Part shown: positions 21,247 through 33,160 of the stretch, piece after piece
Layout of the letters: every line of letters begins with the position of its first letter
How positions within the stretch are numbered: position 1 is the stretch's first letter
Source: Primula veris
Taxonomy: Eukaryota; Streptophyta; Magnoliopsida; Ericales; Primulaceae
Length of the DNA stretch: 64,000 nucleotides
Assembly: GCA_963682055.1 (NCBI GenBank)
Contig: OY821745.1
Location: 20,953,342 to 21,017,341, forward strand
Reading direction: 5' to 3'
Notes under the pieces: model-generated
Seen by the model: only the letters and a program-made list of their open reading frames with translations
The model's database searches: none
Told to the model about the DNA's origin: nothing
Program-made: the position numbers and the translations under genes

Positions 21247-24200
21247 TCACTCTTCAAGCCTTAGCTTGGATGGATTTCCTTTCGATTGAGCATCGTCGGC
21301 ATCAGAATCACTTCCAGAAGAGCTACCGGAATCAGAATCTACAAACACAGAAAAATTAATCAGCAAGTAAAAAGGCAATTCAACGACAATTTCAAAGGTT
21401 ACATTTTCTAGCTATTAACCAATAAGATCATATGAATAGGGCAAAAGGTTATACCACTAGATGATGATGAATCACTGCTTGAGCTTCCGGAGCTACTAGA
21501 ACTACTAGAGGCTGCACGGGCATTATTTTCGTTTGCACCGACACCTTCCTTCTCATTTTCAATCTCAACAGGGGGAAAGCTGCTCATCGGGACGTCATCA
21601 CCAATGTCAACATCACCGCCTAAATCCACTTCAGCGCCAACATCCACATCATCGCCAATGTTGACCTCATCCTCTCCACCTTCCACCTCCTTCATCTTTT
21701 TCCCGCCCTCGCTCCTTTCACTTGTAGAAACCTGCATTTAACCAATGAATATCAGCAAAACATGGCGCTAACAGCTTGTTTGTTGGTAGTTTGAGCTGGC
21801 AAAAAAGCGAGGTTCCTCCAGCTTAGTACTTATAGATATTTCGACTAAAAAGCAGGCACTAAAGCAAGTCTACCAAATGCGGTCAAACTTTCAGGCAAAA
21901 ATAAAATTTACTGCAACATTTCACAAATTTGGAGGATTCCGATATAATTATATAAACAGTCAAATGTGACCCTAAGGGCTTGTTAGGCTTGCAGCTTTTA
22001 AAGTAAGCTGTCTTTTTTCGATTAGCGAAAAAACAAGGTTACAAGCAGATGCAGTCATGGTTACAAGCACATGCAGTACTGAAACAAATGTCACAAGGCT
22101 ACAGAATATTAATAGGGTTTTTACCGCCAAATAGCAGATTAGTGCAGCTTTATAAACGAATAAGCTGATTTTTTTAGGCTAGCAAATGCAGTAAGCTTAA
22201 TGCAGTCTAATTTTATCTCGAGTTAGTGATCGGCTAAAGCACTCAAGTGGTGAACCAAATGCAGTCTAATTTCCAATCAAAAGTGAAAATTACTGATTCA
22301 AGCAAAGGGCTTGTAAGGTTGCATCTCTTAAAACAGATAAGCTGCTTTTTCCGGTTTGCAAAAAAACAAGGTTCTTCCAAATGCAGTCCTTGTTACAACA
22401 AGCAAATGCAGTATTCAAACAAACATCAAAATAAACGCAGAATTATAATAGCGTTTTTCCCTAACTAGCAAATTAAATGCAGCTTTATAAACGAATAAGA
22501 TGATTTTTTTAGACTAGCAAATGCAGTAAGCTTAATCCAGTCTAATTTAAACTCGAATTGGTGATCGGCTACAGCCCTAGTGCAGCTATATAAGCGAATA
22601 AGCTGATTTATATTAGTCTAGCAAATGCAGTAAGCTAAATTCAGTGTAATATAACTCGAATGCAAGTTTGCAGCTTTTCAACAAATAAGCTCTTTTTATC
22701 CGGTTTGCAAAAAATTCAAGGTTCTTCCAGTACTCCAAGAAATATCACAACAAATGCAGAATCTTAATAACGTTTTTACCCTAATTAGCAAATTGAATGC
22801 AGCCATATAAACGAATACACTAATATTTTTTTAGGCCGACAAATGCAGCAAGCTTAATGCAGTCTAATTTTATCTCGAGTTAGTGATCGGCTAAAGCACT
22901 TTTAAGTGGTGAACCAAACACAGTCTAATTTCCAATCAAAAGTGAAAAATACCAAAACAAGATTAAAGAATTTCAGCAGGGTATTTACCACATTGTCGTC
23001 TCCCGAGGCTGTGGTTTCCGCTTCCACAGGTGCGAACCCGGAATTATTATTCACCATCAAGGCCTGCCTCTTGGTCTTGCTAACCATCTTCTTAACATTC
23101 ATGACAAACCGATCGAGCTCCCACAGCGTCTCGGTGTCAATCGCCTCGATATCCAATTCAATCTCGTCCCCGTCCTGCACCATGTGAGCGTTCCTCTTCT
23201 TTATAATGTGTAAAAGCTGACCCATCTTCTCTTGAGGCAGATTCTGTAACCCGATACTAAGCTTATGCTGCTCTTCTGTACTCATAGCTCTCTTGTTCGG
23301 ATCCTTCGCCTTTGGTTTAGGAAGCTTGGGTAATCTCTCTCTAACCACCGTCGGTTTTGGCTGAACTTGCTGTTCAGGTGGCGATTGAGGTGGGTTATGA
23401 ACAGGTTCCAAAACAGGTAAAGGCTCAATCTTTTGTAAAGACTCCATATTTTGTAAAGATTCGATATTTCTATAAGACTCAATATTTTGTAAAGACTCGG
23501 TTTTTTCCACTATTTCTTCTTTTCCACTGTTTTTCAACACAGTTTCCACTCTCTGAGTCTTTTTCAGAGGTGGGTTTGGAAAAGGTATCGGAATTGGCGC
23601 TTCTAGTGCTTCGACTGGTAAAAAATTTGGTTTTTGTTTCGTTTTGGGCTTCGTTTTGGACAATTTCTTGGGTTTTTCATGAATCGGGCTAACATTCCAA
23701 GAACTACCCTGCAACTCATCGATTTCCAAATTATTTTCAAGATTATTTTCCAAATTATTATCCAAATTCTCGACCTTAAATTTTGCTTGGATAGGACCAA
23801 ACAACTCCTCGAACCGATCCAACAACAAATCCGCCATCTTATGAACCTCGTCCCCCTGCGGATTATACAACATCGCGTTGTTAAATGTTAACCTAACATG
23901 ATCCGCAAACTCCAAAGGCGATAGATACATATTCTTTGCTAAATTGGCCTTCACTGTCCCTAAATCCATCGGCTGCTTAACAATCTCATGATAATCGTGT
24001 AACCCTAACGCAACAGCATCGACAGGCTTGTTGAAAACCCAGCTCAATTTATGTTTCATAAGCTTAGTCAAAACTGTTTTACACATTTTTAACAGATTCT
24101 CAATCTCGATAGGGCTTAAATTCACTTCCCGACGCAATTTCTTTGGATTCTTCACCGGATCGATCGAATTCAGCCTTTTTTTCTTCTGCTTATTTAATTT

Positions 24201-24548
24201 ACCAGATTCAATTAACGAGCTTATCCTCCTAACACTGTCCAGCTCAGCAACCAATCTCTCTCTAACACGTAAAATCTCACTCTTTGTGTAATTCGACACA
24301 TCGAAGCTAATATAAGAACCCGGATTGAAATCAAAATCGGCAAAATCGGGTTTCTGATTAAACGAGTAGGCATCGTCGGAGCTGGCCTGAGTCACGGCCG
24401 GCGAGTAATCAGCGGCGGGGCGGCGGTGATGCTTTTTTTTAGAGAACGATTTAGGGTTAGGCTTAGGGTTTAATCGATTATTATGATTATTGGGTAATTT
24501 CGCCATGTGGGACCACTCATTCTGGGAGGTTAACACGGCGGAGGCCAT
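21247..24548 (-). CDS. GTE7-like: GTE7-like BET-type bromodomain transcription factor, 3 exons
   Basis: Exons on the minus strand: 24548-22989, 21731-21455 and 21338-21247, joining in frame to 642 residues. A basic nuclear-localisation-like stretch (KKKHHRR, about residues 38-43) precedes one bromodomain (about 152-258). That domain has the ZA-loop block KQPMDLGTVK and the YNP motif whose Asn (229) binds acetyl-lysine. A NET domain follows (about 421-488), with LSIGLQNLP and ELDIEAID. The C-terminus is acidic and then a long Ser/Asp run. One bromodomain plus NET is the plant GTE (Global Transcription factor group E) layout. These proteins read acetylated histones in the nucleus. Arabidopsis GTE7 is somewhat shorter from memory; the extra length lies in the linker (ENNLENNLE and ESLQNIES repeats) and the Ser tail. 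Intron 1 carries internal duplications. Confidence 0.93.
22130..22960. repeat. Degenerate duplications inside GTE intron 1
   Basis: Two copies of a roughly 110-bp block (near 22176-22290 and 22842-22950) share AGCTTAATGCAGTCTAATTT, a CTCGAGTTAGTGATCGGCTA core and CAATCAAAAGTGAAAA. Shorter words such as TATAAACGAATAAGCTGATT recur near 22150, 22486 and 22585. The last copy ends about 40 bp from the exon 1 donor. Confidence 0.8.
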
Positions 24549-25141
24549 ATCCGGCGGCGATTTATCACAGCGGAGCTCCGGCGGCGTAGTTCGATCGCCC
24601 CGTCGGGGAGAATCATCGGCCTTCGCCGGTCTATAGAGAAAGAGAGAGATAGAGAAATAATAACACGAAATTTAATATTTATTTATGTATCTATCTATAT
24701 ATGTAAATTGGGAGAAAGATAGATATGTATATATAATTATAATTATATATATATATACATATATTGGTGAGATTATTAGGGTTTGAGCGAGGAAAATAGG
24801 AATGGGGAGACTAGGTACTTAAAGAGAAATGAGATCTACCCGTTGTGGGTTCGGGCAGGTACGGGAAGGATCTGAACCGTTGATGTTTTGATCTGACGGT
24901 GTAAAATGGTTCGTGTGCTGGCACTCGCGCTGACCGGGGGCAGAGTGAATGGACGGTGGATATGTTGGGGGTGGTGGTGACGTGGCAGAGCGTGAGGGGG
25001 TTGGATGGGAGTGTGTGAATTTGAAGTTCATTGTAGGGTTTAATTGGAGTTGTGTGGTGACGTGGATAAATTGTTTTAACAATTGGAGTAAGAGAGTGAC
25101 TAAATAATAATACTGTGTTGTGAGTCTTATTAGCTCAATGG
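24549..25141. other. 5' leader and promoter side of the GTE gene
   Basis: Upstream of the minus-strand ATG there is a purine/pyrimidine-rich leader (GAGAGAAAGAGAG-type words on the plus strand near 24640) and AT dinucleotide runs near 24690-24765. This is typical of plant core promoters without a clear TATA match that I would commit to. No coding region is seen. Confidence 0.4.
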
Positions 25142-26355
25142 TCTTGTTTGGTTGGCACCAAAAGTAAGTTACTTTTACTTTTACTTTTACTTCTACTTCT
25201 ACATAATATTGTTTGGCTGTCAATTTTTAAGTTTACTTTTAAAAAATAAACCATTAAGTATACTTTTGGCTTTACTTTTACTTTTACTTATATTAGTTTG
25301 TTTGGATGTCATCTCATAAATATACTTTTGGTGAAAAGTAAATGTCTATAACTAGACTTTTTGAAAGTAAGTTTGATGATACTTTTACTTTTGATGATAC
25401 TTTTAAGTAGGTTTTAATCTGAATGTGCTTTTAAAGTACAGTTCAAAACCTAGTTGTTATCATCATTATATTTTCCTAATTTTGTATTTTTTAATCTTTA
25501 AATAATAAAATCTTTAATCATAAAAAATATAAAAAATAACAAAAATAACAAAAAATTATAAAAAATTATAAAAAATCACCAAAAATTATAAAAAAAAAAA
25601 TACAAAAATCACAAAAAAAAATTATAAAAATTTAAAAAATTACAAAAAATCACAAAAAATGAAAAAAATCACAAACTTTTAAAAAAAATTTAAAAATATA
25701 TATATAATTTTTTTTCTCAATATAACACTTTTTATACCGAAAAATAAAAAATATATATATAAAATGACAAAAACTTATAAAAAATCACAAAAAATTAAAA
25801 AAAATTAAATTTTTTTTTGTAATTTTGTAATTTTTTTGTAATTTTTTTAAAATTTTGTGATTTTTTGTGATTTTTTCATTTTTTTTCATTTTTTTTATTT
25901 TTTTTTTTCATTTTTGTGATTTTTTTCATTTTTTATAATTTTTTTTTTAAAGTATTTTGTGATTTGTTATAATTTTTTTAATTTTTTTTTGTGATTTTTA
26001 TATTTTTTTTGTGATATTTTTCATTTATTTTGAGATTTTTTTTTATTTTATATAATTTTATGTGTTTTTTTTTTCATTTTTTATGAAATATGTATATGGC
26101 GTTTTGGTAAATAAAGTAAATAATTAAAAATTCAAAAGTGGTACCTATTGTGCATTATTTGAATAAACAATTCATTTTCACTCAAAAAGTAAAAGTAAAC
26201 ATATTTTACCAAACAACATTTTTAATGAAAAGTATACTTTTACGGTGTTCACCAAACAGCATTTATTTACTTAAAAGTAAACAGAAAAGTATATTTTTCA
26301 ATCCACTTACAAAAAATATATTTTTGAACATAAAATACACGACCAAACGAGAACA
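25142..26355. mobile_element. Large AT-rich fold-back (MITE-like) element
   Basis: The left end reads GTCTTGTTTGGTTGG and the right end ACCAAACGAGAAC, imperfect inverted repeats. Inside, AAAAGTAAGTTACTTTTACT-type words on the left are mirrored by AAAAGTAAAC / AAGTATACTTTT on the right. The core is an A-rich arm (25490-25700, many AAAAATCACAAAAA words) facing a T-rich arm (25805-26075, TTTTTGTGATTTTT), so the whole can fold into one long hairpin. No target duplication could be fixed, so the class is open. Confidence 0.65.
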
Positions 26356-29329
26356 GTATGGTTGTCGAGAGTATGAATTTACTAATGGTTTTAGAGTACA
26401 GATGCAATTTAAGGTCGTAGGCGCTAATTTTTAGACCACAACATGTAAGTACTATAAAAAGAAAAAGAAATCAGAGATAAAGCAAGTAATTAATTAACAA
26501 GCAATAAATGATAGGAAACGAGTTACCGTAACAATTAATAGGAAAGAAATCCGTGTACTTTGAATTTTATAGCTAAAACTCTCTCCCTCTTTCAAGGTTA
26601 TTCGTTCTCTACATTTTGGATATTTGATTAGATGAGTATCCGAAATACAGTGTGTTTACATGATACGATGCAACTTTATCAAAATCTGAAAATTTCAAAT
26701 TAAAATTTCAAATTTTGTTTCTCTAACCGACTAATTTAACGTGTTAATATAATTAGTTAGACTTTTTGATTTATATTTATTTCTTGTTTTCTGCTACACG
26801 AGTTTCAGTAACGACCTCTCACTACAAAACAAAATATAAGGAAAATATTCAGCGCTCTGTTGTTAAACTAATGGAGAAATAAGTATCACTAAATTTATCA
26901 ATAATTTATTTATTTATTGTTAAATTTAGCGATACTCAACTGACCATCTTTTAGTAACATAGGGTCACACAATATCCTGACTTTTTTTTTGTAATGTGTT
27001 TGGATGTGAATCTTAAATATTTTTGGTCCATTCGATTAAGTTTCCATTTTGAGTATCATTTTGCATTCAAAATTCCGCATTTACCTGCAAAATATAAATA
27101 AATATCTATTATCTGAAAAACATGAAATTAATAAACATAAATACGCGGTAAATCAACCCGTAAACTCGCCAAAAATGACTTCATTACTATCTAAAAACTA
27201 AACATTTCCATGTCAAACATATCGGGAATGAGATCTACAATAAACAACAAAAAACTATCAAATCAACTAAAGAAAAGCTGTATACATGTGACATGATAGT
27301 TGCAAATTATGGGTATTTATGGCTGGGAAAAAACTGATTAAGATGATTATTAAGAATTAAAAACCTATATGCTCATTAATTGATAGAATTTTCTTCCCAC
27401 AAGCACTCTAGCATCACTTTAAATTCATCATGTTGGTGGGGTGATGGCAAAAAACCAAATAATTCACTTTTGGACTGCACAGATCTTGGCCGATTTGGCC
27501 ATTTCATTTTTACCAATTACCACATACAGAAATGTCACTACAAGTTTTTCCTAATTTTGTAATTAAAAAAAAATTACCAAGCATTTGAAAATACTTACAT
27601 AAATGACACATGATTTGTTAATTTCAACTCATAATACTGAAATTTAAAATAAGCACAGAGAATATGACCTGTCAATGACAACTCTTAAGTCTTTAAATGA
27701 CATGATGAATCTAAAAGCTCGAGTTATTTACGAAATACTTGCCTATTACGTTATATGTATTCAACTAGATCGAGTACTGATATAGACCTTGAGAATGGTA
27801 GAAAAAAAACAAAACTACGTCGTCAGTACTCACCTCTCCGGCGAGGAATCTCAGATGGACAAAGAGTTGTTGCAATTCATATGAAACTACAGCAGTTGAG
27901 TTTCTAATCTCGTAAAAAATGATGTATTCTAATTTTTTTTGGTCCGTTACATCGTTGTCATTTATGTTTAATCCAACAGTAAATGATAACAAATTGAGAG
28001 GTTGCAATTTTACCTCCATCTATTGATGAAGTGTATACGTATCCCTAACAATTTTAACTTTCATATTCGTGTCACTATATATAAGGGCTAAAACATAATT
28101 TTACCTTATAGTTTTCATATTCATGTCACGGAAAAATATATCAATTCAAACTTGCATTAGGACTTTAAATTTTCCAATCCAATGACATTATCATGGCTTC
28201 CATGGTTGATCTAATCAGCTAATAATTTTTCCGAAGTGAGGCAATTCGTCTATTGCCGGTGAAAACAAGGATAGTTCTAATTTAAATACTTCATAAATTT
28301 CTAAAACAAATTGATATGACCAAGAAAAAGAAACAAAGGGTCCGGTTTCACCCCATGGCATATATGGATCGACTTGATAATAATATAAGTATTTCACGAA
28401 ATGTTGAACAAGTTTGGAGGAGTAAACAACTTTTAAGAAGAAGAGAAGAACATCAAAGGGAGTAATTTAAGTGAATGCTTGACCAAGATAGGGATATCAC
28501 ATTCTTGGGTCTACCCCTTTTCCCAATAAACACAACAAAACTAATTCAATTATTGTGTGGGTTTTGTTGTGATTTGGGTTGAGAGGGTACACTTTATCGT
28601 TCTAGTAGGTGAGTCTGTCTAATTTAGTCATTTTTTTTCAAAAATACCTCTATACTTTTTTATTAATTACCATATTAATTAATTTCATAAAAAATAAAAA
28701 ATAAAAACTAATTACACTATTTCTCTCTCTTTAATCACACAAAATTTCTTATATCTTATATTTTTTTTTACTCTACATTTATATCATCATCACAATTTAT
28801 AGCGTATGATGCAACGCGTGAGTGATATTGACAGCATGAATATATCTTGGGGATAAGAAAAGGGCACCATTATCAAAATTCGGAAAATACAAACTATACA
28901 AACTCGCAAAATACAAAAAGTACTTTCGACAATTTGAATTCAGGAGTAGGAATAGAACGTCCCCTGAAATCGGAAGAGAACAGAGAAAATGACTGTAGAG
29001 CGTTGTTGTACGATAACACCATTTACCGGAAACTTATGCGACGTGTAAGCAAGTTAACTATTCTATTCACATTTAGTATTACTTTTTTTATAGTCTTGGT
29101 CGATTGAGATTATAAATGATATGGAAAAAGAATCCCAAAATTTATATAAACACCAGTCTTCTAAACCGTATTTCAATTTAAAACAGTACACGAACTTGGC
29201 TTTAGAGCTTAAAACTAATTCTTATAGGCTGAAAAGAGATAATTTCTGATTCAACAATTTTTTTGAAACTCATTGGTTGAAGTTTTTATGCCACTATTTT
29301 AAGCTAAACTTCTAATTGTAGTTCTACTC
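26356..29329. other. Long gene-free region between GTE and RMD5 loci
   Basis: About 3 kb of AT-rich sequence. Open stretches at 27765-28019 (-) and 28847-29107 (+) show no domain that I recognise and no splice context, so I do not call them genes. Confidence 0.4.
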
Positions 29330-29565
29330 TTAAAAGAAAAAGCAGAAGCAAACAAACAAGGCCTAAATCAAAATGTTGATATCCCCAGCCAGGCTTTCCA
29401 GAAACGTCTTTGTTAAGTCGGGCAAACACGTTACTAATTAAGATTTCGTACAAAAATACGCTAAATAATGATAATTTCAAGCACAAATATGGAAAAATCC
29501 TTCTAAAAAGAACCAACGTTCAACATAAATAAATCAGCCTGCATTCTGAACCCGAAAGTTCTTCA
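29330..29565 (-). pseudogene. Decayed duplicate of the RMD5 3' end
   Basis: This block aligns with 29582-29810, the 3' UTR and last codons of the RMD5 gene. Shared words include AAGGCCTAA, CCAGCCAGGC, TTAAGTCG and AAACAATAATG/AAATAATGATAA. Near 29541 the sequence still matches the last coding segment: minus-strand reading gives SECRLIYLC, where the gene has LECREIHL and its stop. It is therefore a partial tandem copy covering the last roughly 15 codons plus the 3' UTR, now diverged. Confidence 0.7.
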
Positions 29566-29763
29566 AGAGAAAAAAAGAATATCTCAAAAGCTGCAACCAG
29601 AAAAGGCCTAATTCAAAATATAGAGAAGCCAGCCAGGCCTCGTAGACATCCTTTTATTAAGTCGAGCATAAATGCCAATACTAAGCTATTTGTACAAAAA
29701 TAAGCTAAACAATAATGTTCCACATATACGCAAAACCATCCTTGGGCAAAAAACAAGGGCACA

Positions 29764-30900
29764 TCATAAATGAATCTCCCTGCACTCTAAACCTCCAGAC
29801 TCCACAGGGCAATACGGGCATTTAAAAATACGGGTATTGTTCTTCGATAGCTTCATCACAGACAGATTACAAAGCACGTGTCCACATGGCAACAACATAG
29901 GCGGGTTCCCTGCACTAGCTTGTTCTCTACTAACCGGACACACAAACACCGAATGGAATTGAAATTCTTTTCCTAAATCTATAGGCACAGGTAGTTGTTT
30001 CATAGCAGCCCATTCTTGTTTTTTAGCAGACATTACATTAACAAGCTTTAAAAGCGTAGGTAAACCTTCAATCCCAGCAGCTAAAGCCACACTAAAGGGG
30101 CTCTCATAAGACTGCCCTAATAAAGTACAAAAAACCCGAGTCATGTCTTCAATTGTTTTTTCCCAATAAGTAGGCGATACAAACTCCAAATACGGTGATT
30201 TTTCCATTTTTCCCGCCCATAACAAACAACCCATTAATTTTTTCACCTCATCCATATAAACAGACGCAAAAGGGGCTAAGTTAGTCCTAGCATATCTCAA
30301 AGCATCGGCTTGTGATTTTTTTTGCAAAATCTCAACAAATTGGAGTTTGTGAAGTTTGAGCTCGATGTCAGAGCTGATAGCTTTGAGGTATTCACGGTTA
30401 CAAGAGGCCCATCCTATCGCAGCGTGGAGTTTTTTATCCCTCATTGAGCACAAAATTTGGTGCATTTGAAAAAACTTAGATCTAAGAGACACGGCCTCTG
30501 GTTCAGCAGCTTCGTTTACTAAACTATCAGCAATATCAAACTGGCCTACTCGGTACAGATGGCTTACGATAATTTGATTCACTACGCGAGGGTCAAAATC
30601 AACATTTCTGCTGGCTTTGGATATATCGGGGTCGAAGCTTTTGTCAAATACTTTTTGGTATTTGCTTATGTTCACGTTTAGTTCTTTTTGTGTCTCCTCG
30701 AGCTGAGTGCTGGGAGCAATTGAACTCAACTTAGTTTTGAGTTCGGATAAAACATTTGTTTGATCGGTAGTCTGGATATTTGCCAATGCCAGCTCAAGTT
30801 CATGGCTGACTTGATCTATTAATTCTTGGGATTTCGAATGACACAACTTTTGTTTTTTCGTAACTCGAGCAAACGCATCTTTAACGGTGTTTAGATCCAT
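29764..30900 (-). CDS. RMD5: RMD5/GID2-type subunit of the GID/CTLH E3 ubiquitin ligase
   Basis: A 378-residue coding region in one exon, ATG at 30898-30900 and TGA at 29764-29766. The N-terminus MDLNTVKDAFARVTKKQKL and the motifs TQLEETQKEL and NQIIVSHLYRVGQFDIAD (LisH region, about 105-135) match plant RMD5 homologues. A CTLH/CRA region follows (about 143-290). The C-terminal degenerate RING (321-364) reads CPVSREQ, then PCGHVLC and CPYC. In yeast and animals RMD5/RMND5 pairs with the MAEA/GID9 RING in the CTLH ligase. The same role is inferred here, in cytosol or nucleus. A splice acceptor at 30919 puts 18 nt of 5' UTR in this exon, so at least one non-coding exon lies further upstream. 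Upstream in-frame ATGs lie in what looks like intron and were not used. Confidence 0.92.
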   Translation of the reverse strand: MDLNTVKDAFARVTKKQKLCHSKSQELIDQVSHELELALANIQTTDQTNVLSELKTKLSSIAPSTQLEETQKELNVNISKYQKVFDKSFDPDISKASRNVDFDPRVVNQIIVSHLYRVGQFDIADSLVNEAAEPEAVSLRSKFFQMHQILCSMRDKKLHAAIGWASCNREYLKAISSDIELKLHKLQFVEILQKKSQADALRYARTNLAPFASVYMDEVKKLMGCLLWAGKMEKSPYLEFVSPTYWEKTIEDMTRVFCTLLGQSYESPFSVALAAGIEGLPTLLKLVNVMSAKKQEWAAMKQLPVPIDLGKEFQFHSVFVCPVSREQASAGNPPMLLPCGHVLCNLSVMKLSKNNTRIFKCPYCPVESGGLECREIHL

Positions 30901-33160
30901 TTCATCAGCAAAATAATCCTGCATTAGAAAAAGAAACATTATCTTCCAAACAGTAAGAGACGTGATTTGAGCTACTAATTCAGATGGTATATAAAAATGG
31001 AGAATACTGGGACCGGTCCAACTCATGACATAACTATCAATTTCAACTTGTTTACATCTATACATCTAAAGACAAAAAGGAACATTCGAAAGAACATGCC
31101 CAAGATGATGACACTTTTTAACAGGACATACGACTAAGAACCAAGATGCCAACGTCATCATATCACATAACAACAAAATCAAATGAAGGGTACATTAGTG
31201 ATGTTAAGTACGAAATATGTTGGTACTTATTATTACCAATTCCAGCTTGGGCTAAAAGCCAAGGAAAAAAAGAACCACTTCATAAATTTCTTCAGTTTAA
31301 ATCATAGATCTAAATTAGATACTTGTAGATATATCGTAAATCTCACTACAGAATCTGAATGTTTTCAAAACAAACCCGGAAGAAAAGAAAGCTTATATGG
31401 CTATCATGTGTTAGTTAAGCGTTCCAAGTATGAACTTAACAAATATAAGAGGGTCCCAGGGAAACCCACAAAAGAGGTGGGATACAAAGTAAATATCAAT
31501 TACTAGGCATTAGTCACATAATAGCATGGATAATCTGTATCAAATAGTACGAAAAGATTAAGAAGGTTTTCCCAAATAGAAAAACAAGGGCAATTACATA
31601 AGGAAAAAAATACTATATGCAAGGTTTCATTAAGGAGTGTATCAATGATATGTGGGTAAATGGGTTGTGATTTGTTACGCTACCCGGTATGGGTGGAATA
31701 ACAAGGTACACTGTCTTTAGTATGGGGTATGCAGAGTAGCTTAATTTGTCCGTTATTTTAGATTATGGTATGCATGGAAACGACAGACAGTACGAAAAAC
31801 AGGAACACTAAAATAGTCACCTTGTCATTATATAATTGGTGAATGGCGGAATTTGATTAATCTTTTTTGTTTAATAAGTTTATAGCCAAACAATTTAGGT
31901 TTTTTTTAATCTTTCACCAACTTTTAGTAACTGGAGAATTATCAAGTATCAACACAATAGGTCGGTAAATGGCCGAAAGTTGAACCAGGACGTGAAAATA
32001 TCACATTTTTGGTACATGGAAACAAGGAAGGTGTTAAGTAGGCCGTCTGAGGGATTGGGTACCAATACAATGACTATGTTGATTGAAAACTAAGATCTCT
32101 TCAGTAATTACTAAGGTAAAGGGGGAATTCATTTACCAAGTCTTCCAAACTTAAACAAAAAAAATAAACTTATTCATGACGTTTTACCCTCATACGGTAG
32201 TAGAATGTGGTAAACTTCATAAAAAAAACATAGTAATAATTTTCAAAGCAGTATTAGTAGTAACGGGACTATGAATACCTTCGGACTATGACGGGATAAT
32301 AAATGAAGGTAGGATTAATAGTACGTGTTTGTTTGCTTTTTATTGGGGTTGTACTATTTTACAACCCCAATAAAAAGTATTAGAAATTGTTTGCTTTTTA
32401 TTGGTAGGATGGGATTAGAGTGGTATTATGGTAGGATGGTATTAGAAATACCGTCGGGCCGACAAGTACCGCGTTTGGTACGAAAAGTGGAGGCGGGACT
32501 ATTAGTAACATGAGATTAGAAATGATGAGAAATGGGGGTATTTTGAGTAATAGGAGGAGTGTGGTATTGGAAAATGGGGGTATTTGGAGTAAAGGGGGTG
32601 TGGTATATATATCTATATATATGATTTTAATATATATATACCACACCCCATTTACTCCAAATATCCCCATTTCCCAATACCACACCCCCTTATTGCTCCA
32701 AATACCTCTATTTCTCATCATATATAATCCCACGTTACTAATAGTTCCACCTCTGCTTTTCGTACCAAACACGATACTTGTGGGCCCGACGGTATTTATA
32801 ATCTCGTACTACCATAATCCCACTATAACCAATTAAATAGGCAGTGGGACCATTGGATTCATGTCCAATCCCACCTTGCAAACAAACAAGGCCCAAAAGT
32901 TCTAATAATATCACGAGGTTTGAGATGTAAAAAAACAAGTTATGGTGATCTCCAAAACCCTTAGTAAATCGCTGTTCTTTGCATTTCACCATTCTTTTAT
33001 TTACGCGGTAACCCATCACTGGCATATCTCATTGTTTTGAATTTCTTTAAGCTGTAGAAAACAACTCAATTTCTCTCCATAGTTGGATACATGGTCTTTA
33101 AGAAAGTTCAAAAGATGAAAACAACATTAATTGTTATATTACCAATAAGGATAAAAGGTA
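30901..33160. other. Upstream region (probable 5' UTR intron) of RMD5
   Basis: No coding gene. A good minus-strand acceptor sits at 30919. The donor could be as far away as 35879, where GTTAAG precedes GTATTTCT on the minus strand after a CT-rich leader-like segment (35880-35950). That would give a roughly 5-kb leader intron containing the hairpin at 32.4 kb and the tandem array at 33.2 kb. A nearer first exon is equally possible. Confidence 0.35.
32405..32845. mobile_element. Long inverted-repeat (fold-back) element
   Basis: Two arms of about 210 bp face each other around an AT spacer near 32618-32632. They share TACCGTCGGGCC, GTTTGGTACGAAAAG, ATGATGAGAAAT, GGTATTTGGAG and GGGGTGTGGTATA. 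Identity by eye is about 80%. The arms are open in several frames on both strands, which is a by-product of the palindrome. Outside it, GTTTGCTTTTTATTGG occurs twice (32332 and 32389), a small duplication at the left edge. Confidence 0.8.

Noticed and set aside
22906..23187. Open stretches on the plus strand opposite GTE exon 1 (also 23357-23692, 23634-23891, 24028-24291)
   Set aside because: They are antisense shadows of the bromodomain gene, whose frame is continuous and has clear domains.
27765..28019. 84-codon minus-strand frame
   Set aside because: No domain, promoter or splice context; possibly part of a dispersed repeat but unsupported.
32398..32836. Overlapping open frames on both strands around 32.4-32.8 kb
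   Set aside because: They arise from the long inverted repeat, where both arms encode mirror-like peptides; no family match.
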